From: Toxorhynchites rutilus septentrionalis
Taxonomy: Eukaryota > Arthropoda > Insecta > Diptera > Culicidae
Direction of reading: 5' to 3'
Assembly (NCBI RefSeq): GCF_029784135.1
Contig: NC_073744.1
Location: forward strand, 105,109,266 to 105,173,265
Length of the DNA stretch: 64,000 nt
Shown here one piece after another: positions 33,616-44,170 of this stretch. Below the pieces are notes generated by a model that made no database searches, had not been told where the DNA came from, and saw nothing but the letters and a program-made list of their open reading frames with translations. How positions within the stretch are numbered: the stretch's first letter is position 1; every line of letters starts with the position of its first letter. Position numbers and translations under genes: made by a program.

Positions 33616-33632
33616 TGGAGACCGCGACGTGA
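33616..33632 (+). promoter_or_regulatory. Primer binding site (tRNA-Trp type)
   Basis: TGGAGACCGCGACGTGA directly follows the 5' LTR. It differs slightly from the common TGGTGACCCCGACGTGA, which would pair with the 3' end of tRNA-Trp. Confidence 0.7.
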
Positions 33633-33724
33633 GTTCCGTTCGTACGCTCAATCGATTCGAGCAAGAGTCGCGATAGAACATCGAAATTTTTCAAACCGCT
33701 TCCTCGTCCTAACTTAAAACTACA

Positions 33725-34059
33725 ATGTCAACACCACCAAGCAATGGTGGAATTTCTGGAACAATCGAACCTGCTGGAGCACCAGCCGTTGTTTCCGTGA
33801 AGCTTCCGGAGTTCTGGCAAGCAGAACCAGAAATGTGGTTCGCGCAAGCGGAGGCACAGTTTATTTTGACAAACGTAAACGTACTAAATTCTATCTTATT
33901 GTGGCAAAGCTAGAACAATCGGTGATATGCCTCATCACCGACCTGGTATCCAATCCACCGCAACATGATAAGTACAAGAAAATCAAAGAGCGTTTGATTT
34001 CTCGGTTCGGACTTTCGCTGATTAACTTCTCAAAATACTTTTCCTACAACGGATGCTTT
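33725..34059 (+). pseudogene. Ty3 gag, first part (interrupted)
   Basis: Starts at the ATG at 33725. VKLPEFWQAEPEMWFAQAEA is a conserved gag block of this lineage. A frameshift near 33875 moves to the next frame, which reads KFYLIVAKLEQSV and HDKYKKIKERLISRFGLS. Gag is then cut at the ACGGATGC target site by a non-LTR insertion. The remainder resumes at 34676. Confidence 0.85.
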
Positions 34060-34675
34060 GGCAGACAATCGGATATCCCCGTCTTGGATATCTTAGGTAG
34101 CCGTGATCCTGATCTTCCGCTTCATCTATATCTGTTCTTCAGAAACGCCGATGTCAACGTTTAATGATGTTTTCTTCGTCGTTTCCCTGTTTCATATCCC
34201 TCCTATCCGATCTATAAACTTTTACTTAGTCGCGGCAATACATACACACACTCTTTACAGATACACGGGCCAAAGGTTGTGCAGTCCACTGATCATTCAA
34301 CAAGAGCCAAAGGTTGTGCCGCTCATGACAACGAGCTGATGTTTGTGCCGGCTAGTGACCATTCTATCCTGGATTCCTCGAGTCGAGAAGACGCACCACG
34401 CTAGATATGGGGTACAGACTAGGAGGGCGTTGCGGATTAATTGTCAGCTGCATCCCAACAGGAAGTATCCGGGTACACGTACAGAGCATTGGAGACAACA
34501 ACATCACAATTACGAAAACACTTGTAATACTAACCTCGAGCCAACCGCGAGTAATCGGTTACATATTATTAACATAGTTATAAGACAAAAATTGTCGAAA
34601 TATTGAACTCCCGGCCCCGTCAGGTTGACGCCATATCAGCCTTAATAAAAATATATATTTTGAATAAAAAAAAAA
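34060..34675 (+). mobile_element. 5'-truncated I-superfamily element inserted in Ty3 gag
   Basis: Begins GGCAGACAATCGGATATCCC. This corresponds to the last 33 codons of ORF2 (SDIPVLDILGSRDPDLPLHL) and continues through the 3' UTR to poly(A). The target AACGGATGCTT before it recurs as AACGGATGCCTT after the A run, a 10-12-base duplication with one slip. Nearly identical to the 3' ends at 14890-15432 and 53870-54418. Confidence 0.92.
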
Positions 34676-35071
34676 ACGGATGCCTTAACACATTCGCCCT
34701 GTTTTGACTATTAGCGATGTGACGCTTCCCAAGTTGGCGGAAATGGCAGACAAATTGACCGAATTTCCTCAGGTCACGTCTGTCTCGTCTGTCAAATGAG
34801 GGGCTTGAGGGAGCAAATGGAAGTGCTCAGCATGGAGGTCCGGCGCTTGAAGCAAAAAGCAAAACAATATGACAACCGAACTGTGTTGGTACTACCGGAA
34901 GTATGGACAGCAAGCTGAACGTTGTCAGCAACCGTGTCAATTTCATGTTTCAAAAAACTAAGCCGGCGCTCACCCGATTCGACAGGAGTGAGCAAATCCT
35001 TCTCGAATGGACGACTTATGATATTTGATAAAACCAGCGGGTATCGTTTTCTTGTACATACCGGATCCGAT
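34676..35071 (+). pseudogene. Ty3 gag remainder and protease start
   Basis: Resumes gag with TLPKLAEMADKLTEFPQVT, then REQMEVLSMEVRRLKQK and a CWY..RKYGQQAERCQQPC motif found in this lineage where a zinc knuckle would stand. The protease follows (RLMIFDKTSGYRFL) with HTGSD at the active site, where DTGSD is expected. The catalytic aspartate is therefore changed. The frame is then cut at 35072 by a second non-LTR insertion. Confidence 0.8.
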
Positions 35072-35960
35072 TATTATTATATTAATTCGTTTATTTTTAC
35101 AGGCTCAGTTACTTAAGTTTAAAGGAGCCGAATTCTTAAATATAATTTTAAAGCTATATATATATATATATATATATATAAACAATTTTCTTAGATCTAT
35201 GGTTAGTAAGGTGGAAAACCGATTACTCGCGGTGTACTCGAGTTTAGGAGGGTGACATATTTTTAGGAGAAGGATGGGATATAAGGAAATTGTAACAATG
35301 TTGATGAACACTCATTTTTTAAATCTATTCGTATATCTATAGTGTATTTACATTTCAACTTATTCTACTGTTTATAGCAAGGGGACGAATTACCCGCTAA
35401 GGAAAGAAAGGAGGGTATAAGGATGTAGGGACAATCACACACGAAGATCTATAGCTTTAAGGAAAACATATATATGGGACATGTAATCAAGGTCTAACCG
35501 AGCCAACACATCTCTCACCGGCACATTGGGCTGCCTTCCTCTAGCCCGAAGGGAGTTTTCTAAATTCGATCTGGCAACAAGATACACCTCACACGACCAA
35601 ACAACGTGTTCGATGTCGTGGTAACCTCGGCCACAAATGCAGAGATTGCTACCGGCCAGATTGAAACGAAAGAGTAACGCGTCTAACGAACAGTGATTGG
35701 ACATTAGTCGGGAGAAGGTGCGAATAAAGTCCCGACTCAAGTCTAGACTTTTGAACCACGGTTTGAGGCTAACCTTAGGGATAATCGAGTGAAACCACCG
35801 GCCCAATTCATCTTCATTCCACTTGCGTTGCCAGTTAGCGATGGTATTTTTGCGGACTAAAGAATAAAATACATTGAAGGCGATTTGACGCTGATAAATA
35901 TCGCCTTCAATTGCACCTACCTTTGCTAATGAGTCAGCCCTCTCATTACCCGGAATGTAG
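35072..35960 (-). mobile_element. 5'-truncated sister-subfamily non-LTR inserted in Ty3 protease, 14-bp TSD
   Basis: ATACCGGATCCGAT is present at 35058-35071 and at 35961-35974. Between them the minus strand runs from an RNase H end (PGNERADSLAKVG) through KNTIANWQRKWNEDELGRW. It continues through the C-terminal zinc motif CICGRGYHDIEHVVWSC, stops at 35435, and ends in a 3' UTR. A (TA)n run lies at 35155-35180. The zinc region is similar to, but clearly different from, the 9500-15432 element, so this is a sister subfamily also seen at 49001-49561. Confidence 0.92.
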
Positions 35961-35974
35961 ATACCGGATCCGAT

Positions 35975-38640
35975 GTTTCTATTATACTCGCCACAAGAAA
36001 AGACAAATTCAACGGGCCAATTTCATTTCTGTTGCACGCTGCAAATGGAACATCGAATAAGACTTATTAGACCAAGTTCGTGTCAATAGACTACGGCCTA
36101 CGGCGAAAATTAACGTGGAATTTTCTGATAGCTGACTAGCGCATGGCTTAGCTAATTGGTGCTGATTGACGCACTTTGGATTTGCGTAATAAAATTCTCA
36201 TCGATTCAACGACAAATCTGCGATCGACAGGTGATGTGATGACCACGACCTTTCACAGTATAACTACTATTAACATGAACCATCCGTTCCACAACCCTTT
36301 ATCAGGGTTCCGTCAGGTTACACTACCAGCAACAATGCGAAACGAGGCTCAACACGATGTTACGCACCACAACATCACCAAAGGCCCGCCAGTAGCGTCC
36401 AGAGCCCGCTGCCAATGAGGAGTTGTCGATGATGATGGAGTTAGGAATCTGCGCCCATCGAGTACCAGTTTGGCTAGTCCACTTCATTGTGTGCCTGAGA
36501 AGGATAGCCAATGGAGATTCGATGGAGATTATCGGAAGTTGAATAAGGTGACTGTTTCGGATCGATACCCGGTTCCACATGCGCTCGATCTGTTGAATTC
36601 GCTGCAAGGTAAAAAAATATTCACTACTATTGATTTAGAGAGAGCATATCACCAGATTCCTGTCGGAGACTGCAGTTATCACGCCATTTGGCCTTTTGGA
36701 ATTCACAAAATGCAATTCGGTCTCTGTAACGCTAGCCAGACATTTCAGAGATTTATGAACAATATATCAGGGGAACTAGACTTCGTATTAGTTTTTATTG
36801 ACGACATCTGCATCGCGTTATCATCAGTGAAAGAACATGAACATGTTCATAATGTTTTTGAGCGGTTACGAAAATATGGCCTAGTCATAAACGTGTCGAA
36901 GAGTAAATTCGCACAAAGCGAAGTTGAATTTCTGGGAAACTTGATCAACCAAGACGGAATCAGTCCGCTGCCATCTAGAGTTCAAGTGGTTTCAAGTTCA
37001 AGTGGTTTCAATTATGCATTACCGAATACAGTCAAGGAGCTTCGACGGTTTCTTGCTCTTATTAATGAAACGGTTTGTACCCAAGGCAGTTGATCTGCAA
37101 CTGGAGCTTCGAAAACTTATTCCTGATAATAGGAAGAATGATAATAGAAAATTACATTGAGATGAAAATACATTGTTAGCTTTTGATCGTTGTGAAAAAT
37201 CTCTGGCAGAGTCTGTGTTGCTACATTATCCAGATTCGAACAAAACGTTAGCGTTGTTGATTGATGCTTCTAACACTGCAGCTGGGGCCGTTCTTCAAGT
37301 TAGTTCTGGAGTTTCCTGGCAACCACTCGGATTTTATTCGGAAAAGTTCTCAGAAGCGCAAAAGAAACTTTTTTTTTCAACTTTTGGACGTGAGTTGACA
37401 GCTATGAAAATTGCAGTCAAATATTTCCGTTATTTTCTGGAAGGTAGAATATTCGTTATATTTACCGACCATAAGCCGCTTACCAGCGCTATGGGCACCA
37501 TTTCTTCTAGTAGGCTTTTGCGATACATTTCATTGTTCACCACAGATATTCCCCATTTCAGTGCAATGGATAATACAGTTGCCGATGCTTTATTTATTCC
37601 GAATCGAGATTGTTACAATGATTGACAACCAGGAGCTTAAAAAACTAATGAATTCTTCAACGCTCAAAATAGAACCGATTCACATTTCAAATGTTTCCAG
37701 TTCAGTCTACCGCGGTGTTTCGATTTAAAACAGAAAACGTTTCACCATTAGGCTCCTTCGACCCTCCGAAATGCAGATTCCGTCATATTCAAGTAGACCT
37801 TGTTGGTTCTTTGCCTCCATCGAAGGAGAATCTTTATCTTTTAACTGTTGTGTATCGGTTTACTCGTTGGCCAGAAGCCATACCTTTGCCTGACATATCA
37901 TAACCGCACCTACTGTTGCTAGAGCATTGACGCAGCATTGGATCTCACGACTTGGCATACCTGAAACGATTACTACGGATCAAGGGCGTCAGTTCGAATC
38001 CGAGTTATTTCGGGAAACGAAGTACATCATGGGAGCTCATCACATTCGAACAACAGCGTATCATCCTCAATCAAATGGAATGGTAGAAAGGTTCCACCGT
38101 ACATTGAAATCAGTTTTAATGTGTAAAAGCCCAAATCGCTTGTGCGACGAATTGCCGTTAGTGTTACTTGGATAAAGAACAGCGTTCCGAGAAGATTTCA
38201 AGTGCTCTTCAGCTGAACTGCTGTATGGCCAACCATTACGAGTTCCCGGATAGTTCTTCGATCCACCTGTTGGGTCAATCAATCGATTCGAACTTGTCAA
38301 AACCTTGCATGACACATTTGCAGATCTTCGATCACCCAAACCAAATCATCACATGAAACCCAAAATATTCATTCACAAGGATCTGCGTACATGTGATCAG
38401 GTTTTCGTTCGAACCGACGCGGTGAAGCGTCCGCTGCAAAAACCTTATGAAGGTTTCATACGTGGAGAAAAACACTTCGAAATTCTAATTGCAGGCAAAA
38501 AGCAAAAAAATAATTGTAGATCGATTAAAAACAGCATTTATTTGTGAGGAGGACATTTCCAATCACCCTTATGATGATTCGCGAACACTAGTCACGCCAA
38601 CCGGACATCGTAAACGAATCTTGGCGTAAATGGGAGCGCC
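35975..38640 (+). pseudogene. Ty3 pol: protease end, RT, RNase H, integrase
   Basis: The protease continues (VSIILATRKDKF, then SFLLHAANGTSNKTY). RT spans 36470-37060 (YRKLNKVTVSDRYPVPH, IDLERAYHQIPV) with catalytic VFIDDICIA. A frame change near 37070-37170 precedes RNase H at 37173-37625 (LIDASNTAAGAVL, FGRELTAMK, TDHKPLTSA, DNTVADAL). Integrase follows at about 37700-38175 (HIQVDLVGSLPPSKE, TTDQGRQFES, HPQSNGMVERFHR), and all three acidic residues can be found. A stop at 38173 splits the C-terminal extension, which reads on to about 38630 (VTPTGHRKRILA). Several lesions make it inactive. Confidence 0.88.
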
Positions 38641-38848
38641 TGTGGACACGTCATATCAACACACTTTGGTTTCTGAAAACGTGTTCACCTCAGACATATC
38701 CTACCTTGTAATTGAAAGCGTCAGAGAGAATTTGGATTTATTAGTAGCGACAAGTAGAAAACGTAACACGCAAAATTCTTAGAGAAATAAAGTTTATTCT
38801 GATAGCAAATCCATTCGTATTCGTTTCTTCCGGCGTTAATCCACCACA
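38641..38848 (+). repeat. 3' LTR
   Basis: 208 bp, TGTGGACACG...CCACCACA, with an AATAAA. Preceded by AAATGGGAGCGCC, a polypurine-tract-like run. Confidence 0.9.
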
Positions 38849-39776
38849 ACGGGTCTAATGTTTTGAGATAAAATACAAAATTACCACTCCGGCGAAAATT
38901 TGAGAACCACTATATCGGTTTCACATGGAATGGCTGCATATTGAACTCAGAATGCATCAAATCGATTATTTGAACTGGAACCATATATTGCCTAGGTTCA
39001 AATCCTCAAATGATGTTAATGACCATCATTTGAGAATTTGGAGGTTATTACGTCCGTTTGACGAAAGATGATAGTGCTACCTATATGCAAAACAATTCTA
39101 TGCCTTAGGATTGGCTGTTGGATTTTTCGGATCATTGTTCAAAGATGTAATACAACTTTCGTTTATATTTTCGTTCCAAACCATGTACCAAACTTTTGCC
39201 TATTTTATCTCTCTTTGGCTTCCAACGTGAATGTTTTACATTTTACATTTTCATTCTAACAAAGGTTTTTAATAATTTCCTACCAGTCCTGGTTCACTCC
39301 ACTAAGTCACCAGACTTAAAATTGATTCATTGTATCAGTTTTCGCATCACTTTGTACATAAATTAAATTGAATAAATTAAATAACTTAAGAAGATTATCA
39401 ATAAATAAATATAACTACACATGACTACAATAAAATTGTTATACATAGAATTAAAACAAGTTGGCGAGGATCTTCCGGGGCTTAAATATAAATTAGTTAC
39501 TAAATGCTATCTTTTAATGGCTTTTGAAGCTTTTGATTTAATACTACGTTTGAATAAGTTATGTACAAAAATACTACAATGAGTAATTTGTATATTTGGT
39601 CTAAGGATTAAAACATAAAAAAAGAGTTTTTAAAACTGGAAATAATCACAAAATTGCTTTAAGCGTGGTTGCAAAAGTGCCTTCAAACTCTAGATTTGTC
39701 CAGTAAGTGGCAGCAAAAAGGTTACAGTTAGAATAGATAACATTTCGCTACCTCTAAACCATATCCGTGGCTTTAT
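38849..39776. other. No recognised gene
   Basis: AT-rich. Probably includes the 3' flank of the host exon to the right (several AATAAA on the minus strand). One 63-codon frame without support. Confidence 0.4.
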
Positions 39777-40334
39777 TCAAACTGCCATTTTTTCGTAAAT
39801 TCTCATAAACTGTAAAATATGATCCAACGTTACTACAAGATCGCCATAGATGAAACCGTCACGTAAATGCCGGCTAGTTTCGTCTGTGTAATCATATTTT
39901 ATATCTATTCTCTCGTCCTCGTCCAGAACTTGCTGTACGAAATTTTGGTCAATTTTAAGTACACATTCATAGATTTCACAAAGAACTTGTTTGAGGTTTT
40001 TTCTAACCTCCTCACGAATGAGGTTCAGCAGCTCCAGTCGACTCCTCTCATATCGTATAGCATATTTCGGGTCTTGCATGTCTTCTTTCATGCGTTCTAT
40101 AGCTTTCGCAATTCGAATATATCGGCGAAATGATTCCTTCATTAACTGATAGAACGCTTTATGCACTTCCACGAGTTCCTTCATCGAAAGCTCTTTCAGT
40201 AGTTGGCTGAATGAATCATTTGAGTATTTCTTGGGTTCGCCGAGATCCGAATGAAGCCACTGAACGTGTGTGATACCAGTGTTATGCCAGTTGTTGAGAA
40301 AATCCTTGATTGAAGCCCCAAATATGGTTTGTGT
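39777..40334 (-). CDS. Terminal coding exon of an unidentified host gene
   Basis: On the minus strand a TTCTTTTTCATTTTAG acceptor ends at 40335. A 186-codon frame (stop included) opens exactly there in phase 0 (TQTIFGASIKDFL). The TAG of the acceptor itself is the upstream in-frame stop, so the frame fits an exon rather than chance. The protein end is highly charged and helical: KELVEVHKAFYQLMKESFRR, a long coiled-coil-like region (ERSRLELLNLIREEVRKNLK), then a VLDEDERIDIKYDYTDE acidic stretch and LQFMRIYEKMAV. AATAAA overlaps the stop at 39772-39777. No transposon motif is present. I do not recognise the family. Upstream exons were not found. Confidence 0.7.
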   Translation of the reverse strand, partial: TQTIFGASIKDFLNNWHNTGITHVQWLHSDLGEPKKYSNDSFSQLLKELSMKELVEVHKAFYQLMKESFRRYIRIAKAIERMKEDMQDPKYAIRYERSRLELLNLIREEVRKNLKQVLCEIYECVLKIDQNFVQQVLDEDERIDIKYDYTDETSRHLRDGFIYGDLVVTLDHILQFMRIYEKMAV

Positions 40335-40752
40335 CTAAAATGAAAAAGAATAACATTTATTAGAAATCTTTCATTACGAATGAAAATGCACAAATTTTGT
40401 GTAAATTTCCGCAGAGTACAATTGGTGATTAACCTTTTTATGACAAAGCAGGGCGTATAGGTTTTATATAATTTCATGGGAAATATTTTTCCCTATGGAC
40501 CATAATAAGTTAGTTTATTATATCGGTATTTGATTTATTGGTTTGTAATACAAAAAACATAATAAAAATTATCAGAAAAATAAAATTAATAGTTAGATAT
40601 GGTATTATACGAAAAAAATTCGTTTACTTGTGAAGCACAAGAGGACACTGCACATGTGGTCGGTGTTAAGTAAGACCGGACCATGTTTGACAGTTCTTTT
40701 TTTATTGTTTCAAACACACATTTACTGCCTCGGATATACATTTTATTTTTAC
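40335..40752. other. Probable intron of the host gene
   Basis: AT-rich, immediately upstream of the host acceptor on the minus strand. No donor or earlier exon identified in this stretch. Confidence 0.45.
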
Positions 40753-41444
40753 ACTAGCTGACCCGGCAAACTTCGTCCCGCTCAAAACTCGACAACTAAT
40801 CAAGCAAATGAAGCCATATTTGGGATGTGAGGGTTTTCGGGTACGAGAAATGTTTCTATGATGGTATGACGCTCCTTCCTCCTCTGGAAAGGAGAGGTGG
40901 TTCCATAAAAATAATACACATATTTCAACCAAACATGACAATGGAAAATTTTCGGAAAACTCTGAAGAAAATGGAAAAATTAGAAAAATTCAATTCACTT
41001 GTGTACGAAGGTGGAAATGGATTTTAATGTGATAAAACGCACTCCTATATCGTCTTCTACCTATATAAATAAAAATGGATCGCAGAATATGTTGATAAGA
41101 GAAAAACGCGAGAATAGAATTGTCCGATTTAGGGCTGTCTTCATTCTATCATATTTCCTGTGTCAAACATTTATTCCATGTAACGAAAAAACATGTTATT
41201 TTCAAGTGGATGAAAAATCTTGAACGAGAATTGTGTCTGAAAATAATTTGATATTATAATGATGAATTTTGGTAGAAGTACTAGGATATTTTTTTAGTAA
41301 AAGGTAAATCCAACAGGGTCGATTAGAAGATCAATCAATAAACAGTTCTGCGATTGAACCCATGGTCGTGCGCTTAGTAAGAAAACGTGGATGGGATAAC
41401 GAAAAATAAATTTTGGGCGGGACGAAGTTTGCGGGTCAGCTAGT
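40753..41444. mobile_element. ~690-bp MITE with CTAGCTGACCC inverted ends
   Basis: The left end ACTAGCTGACCCGGCAAACT (from 40753) and the right end (to 41444), read on the minus strand, are the same except for one missing G (CTAGCTGACCCGCAAAC). The interior holds short frames without domains. CTAGCTGACCCGGCAAAC termini are known from dispersed repeats in arthropods (from memory). Classification uncertain. The element sits in or near the host gene intron. Confidence 0.75.
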
Positions 41445-41499
41445 AAATACATGAAGTCTGTATTCATGTCTAAATGTCCATTATCCAATCAGACAAATC

Positions 41500-41945
41500 A
41501 ACAGTCAGGCAATCAGGCAAATCAACAATCTCCCTTGTCAAAAGAAACCGTACTATGCGCGTTTCTTGACATCGAAGGTGCTTTCAATAATGCTTCTTAT
41601 CTATCAATGACACTGGCTATGAGAAGAAGACACTTCGATGACTATATAGTCGAATGGTTCCCTGGCATGCTCACACATAGACAAATCACCTCGAAGCTGG
41701 GAGGGCCGTCGATATATGTGATTGCAACAAAGGGTTGTTCACAAGGAGGAGCTCCATCATCCCTCCTCTGGTCACAGACTTCGAGGTCGTGGGCTTTGCC
41801 GATGATCTAGTCATAACGGTACGTGGCAAGTTCGACGACGTGATATCGAGCAGGATGCAGATGGTCTTAAACCTTACGCAATCATGGTGGATCACAGAAG
41901 GTCTGAGCAGTGTTGCCACATTTTCACCTGAACCAGAGGGGTAAA
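41500..41945 (+). pseudogene. Non-LTR RT fragment
   Basis: The plus strand reads LCAFLDIEGAFNNASYLS (RT block with catalytic D) and LTHRQITSKLGG, then a GCSQGGAPSSLLW block. After a frame change it reads VVGFADDLVITVRGKF, the FADD catalytic box. It ends after a deletion at 41930. Both catalytic boxes survive, but the frameshift and truncation make it a relic. It resembles RT of I/R1-like or Loa-like elements; clade not resolved. Confidence 0.75.
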
Positions 41946-43329
41946 AAACCTTTCCCATCTGTATTTTTTCTACCATCGAAAACATTCGTTGTAGAGAAAA
42001 ATCTATTCTATTAGCATAGAAAATATTCAGGTTTTTGCTATAAATACCACATTTAAATTTTCAATTCATTCGTGTGCTTGAGGATACCTCATAGTTTTTA
42101 TGATTCTGCCACGATATATGATCTCAAAATAGCTTATTTTTGTTCTGAAAAAAATCGCTCGACAGTTGTCAAGGAGTGAGGTATAGTGAGAACTTTAAAA
42201 ACAAGGAATCGAAGCGCAAAAATTGCGAACGAACCATCAATACTTTTTAGGCATCCAATTTTTGTCCACTGCACATGCTCGTTTGCTGATGCTGTGACGG
42301 GTATCAAGAAAAATTATACCGGTACGGAATTCATTTTTCAGCTCTTATATATTCCAATTTCAGAACCATGGAAACGACTCTAACACAACGTGAATGCTCG
42401 TCAAATTGAAAAAGTTTCTGGTATTTAACATTGGCGCAGTTTAACATAGGATCTATAGTGAAAAACGTACTTTTTCGTTTATTCCACGCCATTCTCAGAA
42501 GCTTCGAGATAAAAATTTGAAAAAAACTACTGAATGTGCAACTCTTTACGGTGTATCAAGAAAAATTATCAAAACAAAATTTCATCAAAAATTGAAGTAC
42601 TAAAAATATATTGAAATTTTGAAAAAAAAAATTAATTTAGAGATTTAGTACTACTACTTTAATTCATCTTTAAATGTGACTTTCCTAGATATTTGTGATT
42701 TTTTCAGATTTTTTCCAGTGTTGCGCGGTACAATTTTTTTATATTTCCAAAGGGTCTAGCTGGGTAAGGGAGTAAAAAAGGGCCTTAAATCAAATCACCA
42801 GATGAATGTTAAATATTGTATAGGGTACTTAATAAAACATTTTGGTAGTAGTACCATATATTCGAGTCCTTATATGGTACACCACAGGATCTATGCTGAA
42901 AAATGTTCCTTTGCGTTTGTGACAAAAAAATTTAAAAAATACTGAAAGTACATCTTACTAAGGTGTATCGGTAAATATCTTCAAACATTTTTTTTCATAA
43001 AAAATCTAATAATAAAAAAAACATTTGGATATGCAGTACAAACATTTTTTATATATTTTCTGACATTTCGAAATTTTGAAAAAAAGATAACTTTGAGACC
43101 TCTGCTCTAATTTTTATTTAAATGCGTAGTATGTGTCTTTTTTCTACATGTGGCGTAATTTTTTTCCTGAATTTTTAAGAGCATTGCGAGACACAAACAT
43201 AATTTTCTTCATCGTCTGCATTATTATTTTTATTTTCTTGAAATCGATTATTTTATTGTATTCGTGGTTTGTGATATTTGATTTTTTGATGAAGAAATTG
43301 TTTGAAAATTGTAGCATCATTAGTTAAAT
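41946..43329. other. AT-rich repeat-bearing region
   Basis: Contains members of a dispersed repeat with GGATCTATAGTGAAAAACGT (42443) and a diverged copy (42890). At 42720-42990 there is a block inverted relative to 46440-46720. No gene recognised. Confidence 0.5.
42720..42990 (+). repeat. Inverted-repeat partner of 46440-46720
   Basis: GCTGGGTAAGGGAGTAAAAA, then the TAGTACCATATATTCGAGTC region and GAAAGTACATCTTACTAAGG, appear in reverse complement and reverse order at 46440-46720. A related copy occurs at 54690-54850. Confidence 0.65.
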
Positions 43330-43659
43330 GTGCTGCAACAATATTATGTCACACGCAAAAGCACGCAAATTTTCTATATGCTCCTCTCATGCGACAACCG
43401 CACCACGCTTGCGAGAACAGCGCGACAGGAAGGCAAACCGAAAATAGAGATGTATGCGGCACAGCGAAGCAAAGTGAGAACAAAATCGATTGCTCGCACC
43501 AATACTACCCACAATCCAATCGACGAAAAAAACATCGACCTAACAACGACCGTAACGCTGTTACCTATTCACGATGACGCCCACAATCCAATCGACGAAA
43601 AAAACATCGACCTAACAAAGACCGTAACGCTGTTACCTATTCACGATGACGACGATTAG
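43330..43659 (+). CDS. Unidentified ORF with in-frame 24-residue tandem duplication
   Basis: 110 codons, with no known domain. Bases 43508-43579 and 43580-43651 are a 72-bp direct duplication with one visible change (ACAACG versus ACAAAG). The duplication keeps the frame, giving two copies of HNPIDEKNIDLT.TVTLLPIHDD. The end is acidic (HDDDD). GC content here is higher than around it. Two other frames are partly open across the repeat, so coding status is uncertain. No start context or splice evidence. Confidence 0.3.
   Translation: MLQQYYVTRKSTQIFYMLLSCDNRTTLARTARQEGKPKIEMYAAQRSKVRTKSIARTNTTHNPIDEKNIDLTTTVTLLPIHDDAHNPIDEKNIDLTKTVTLLPIHDDDD
43508..43651. repeat. 72-bp tandem duplication
   Basis: Two head-to-tail units of 72 bp with one base difference, beginning CCCACAATCCAATCGACG. 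Confidence 0.95.
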
Positions 43660-44170
43660 GTATCGACATCTGGATACGGCATTAGTTTGTATGAGGCAAA
43701 CTATTCTCTATCATATTAGTCGGCCCGAATCAGTTTATATTTGCTAAAGTTTGTATGAAATTTTTTTCTTGGCATAATTTTTTCTACTTAAAGTACGTTG
43801 TCATGACCCTAATTTGAATTATTTTCTATAGACGTTCAGATATTCTCAAAAAAACTTGTCATTATAATATAAAATTATCTCAAAACATATTTTTTATGAC
43901 GTTTTTTCACCACTTGCAGGCAATGATGATTTTCACTTACATAGAGTACTAATTTGATTAAGGAAAAATCATGTTCATTCATAATTTTCATTTTAAAAGT
44001 GTATTCATTCCTTCTGCAAATCCATACTGTCATGCCTATTCCCCAATATCGTCAACGCGGATAGTTCGTTAGTCGAAAATACTGAATAATTAAACAAACC
44101 AAATGGCATCACTGGTGGTTCTTTTTTCCACTCCGCTAAACTGTCATCTCAAACAAAAACAAATGGATCA
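43660..44170. other. No recognised gene
   Basis: AT-rich, no motif or repeat border identified. Confidence 0.4.

Larger units (their letters stand above)
33409..38848 (+). mobile_element. CsRn1-like Ty3 LTR retrotransposon with two nested non-LTR insertions
   Basis: LTRs at 33409-33614 and 38641-38848 flank gag, protease, RT, RNase H and integrase on the plus strand. The primer binding site TGGAGACCGCGACGTGA (33616-33632) resembles the tRNA-Trp type used by CsRn1 elements. Gag was split by a non-LTR copy (34060-34675) and protease by another in reverse orientation (35072-35960). The LTRs differ at roughly 20 places plus indels, so the element is old, and the insertions are younger. No matching direct repeat was found outside the LTRs. 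Confidence 0.9.
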
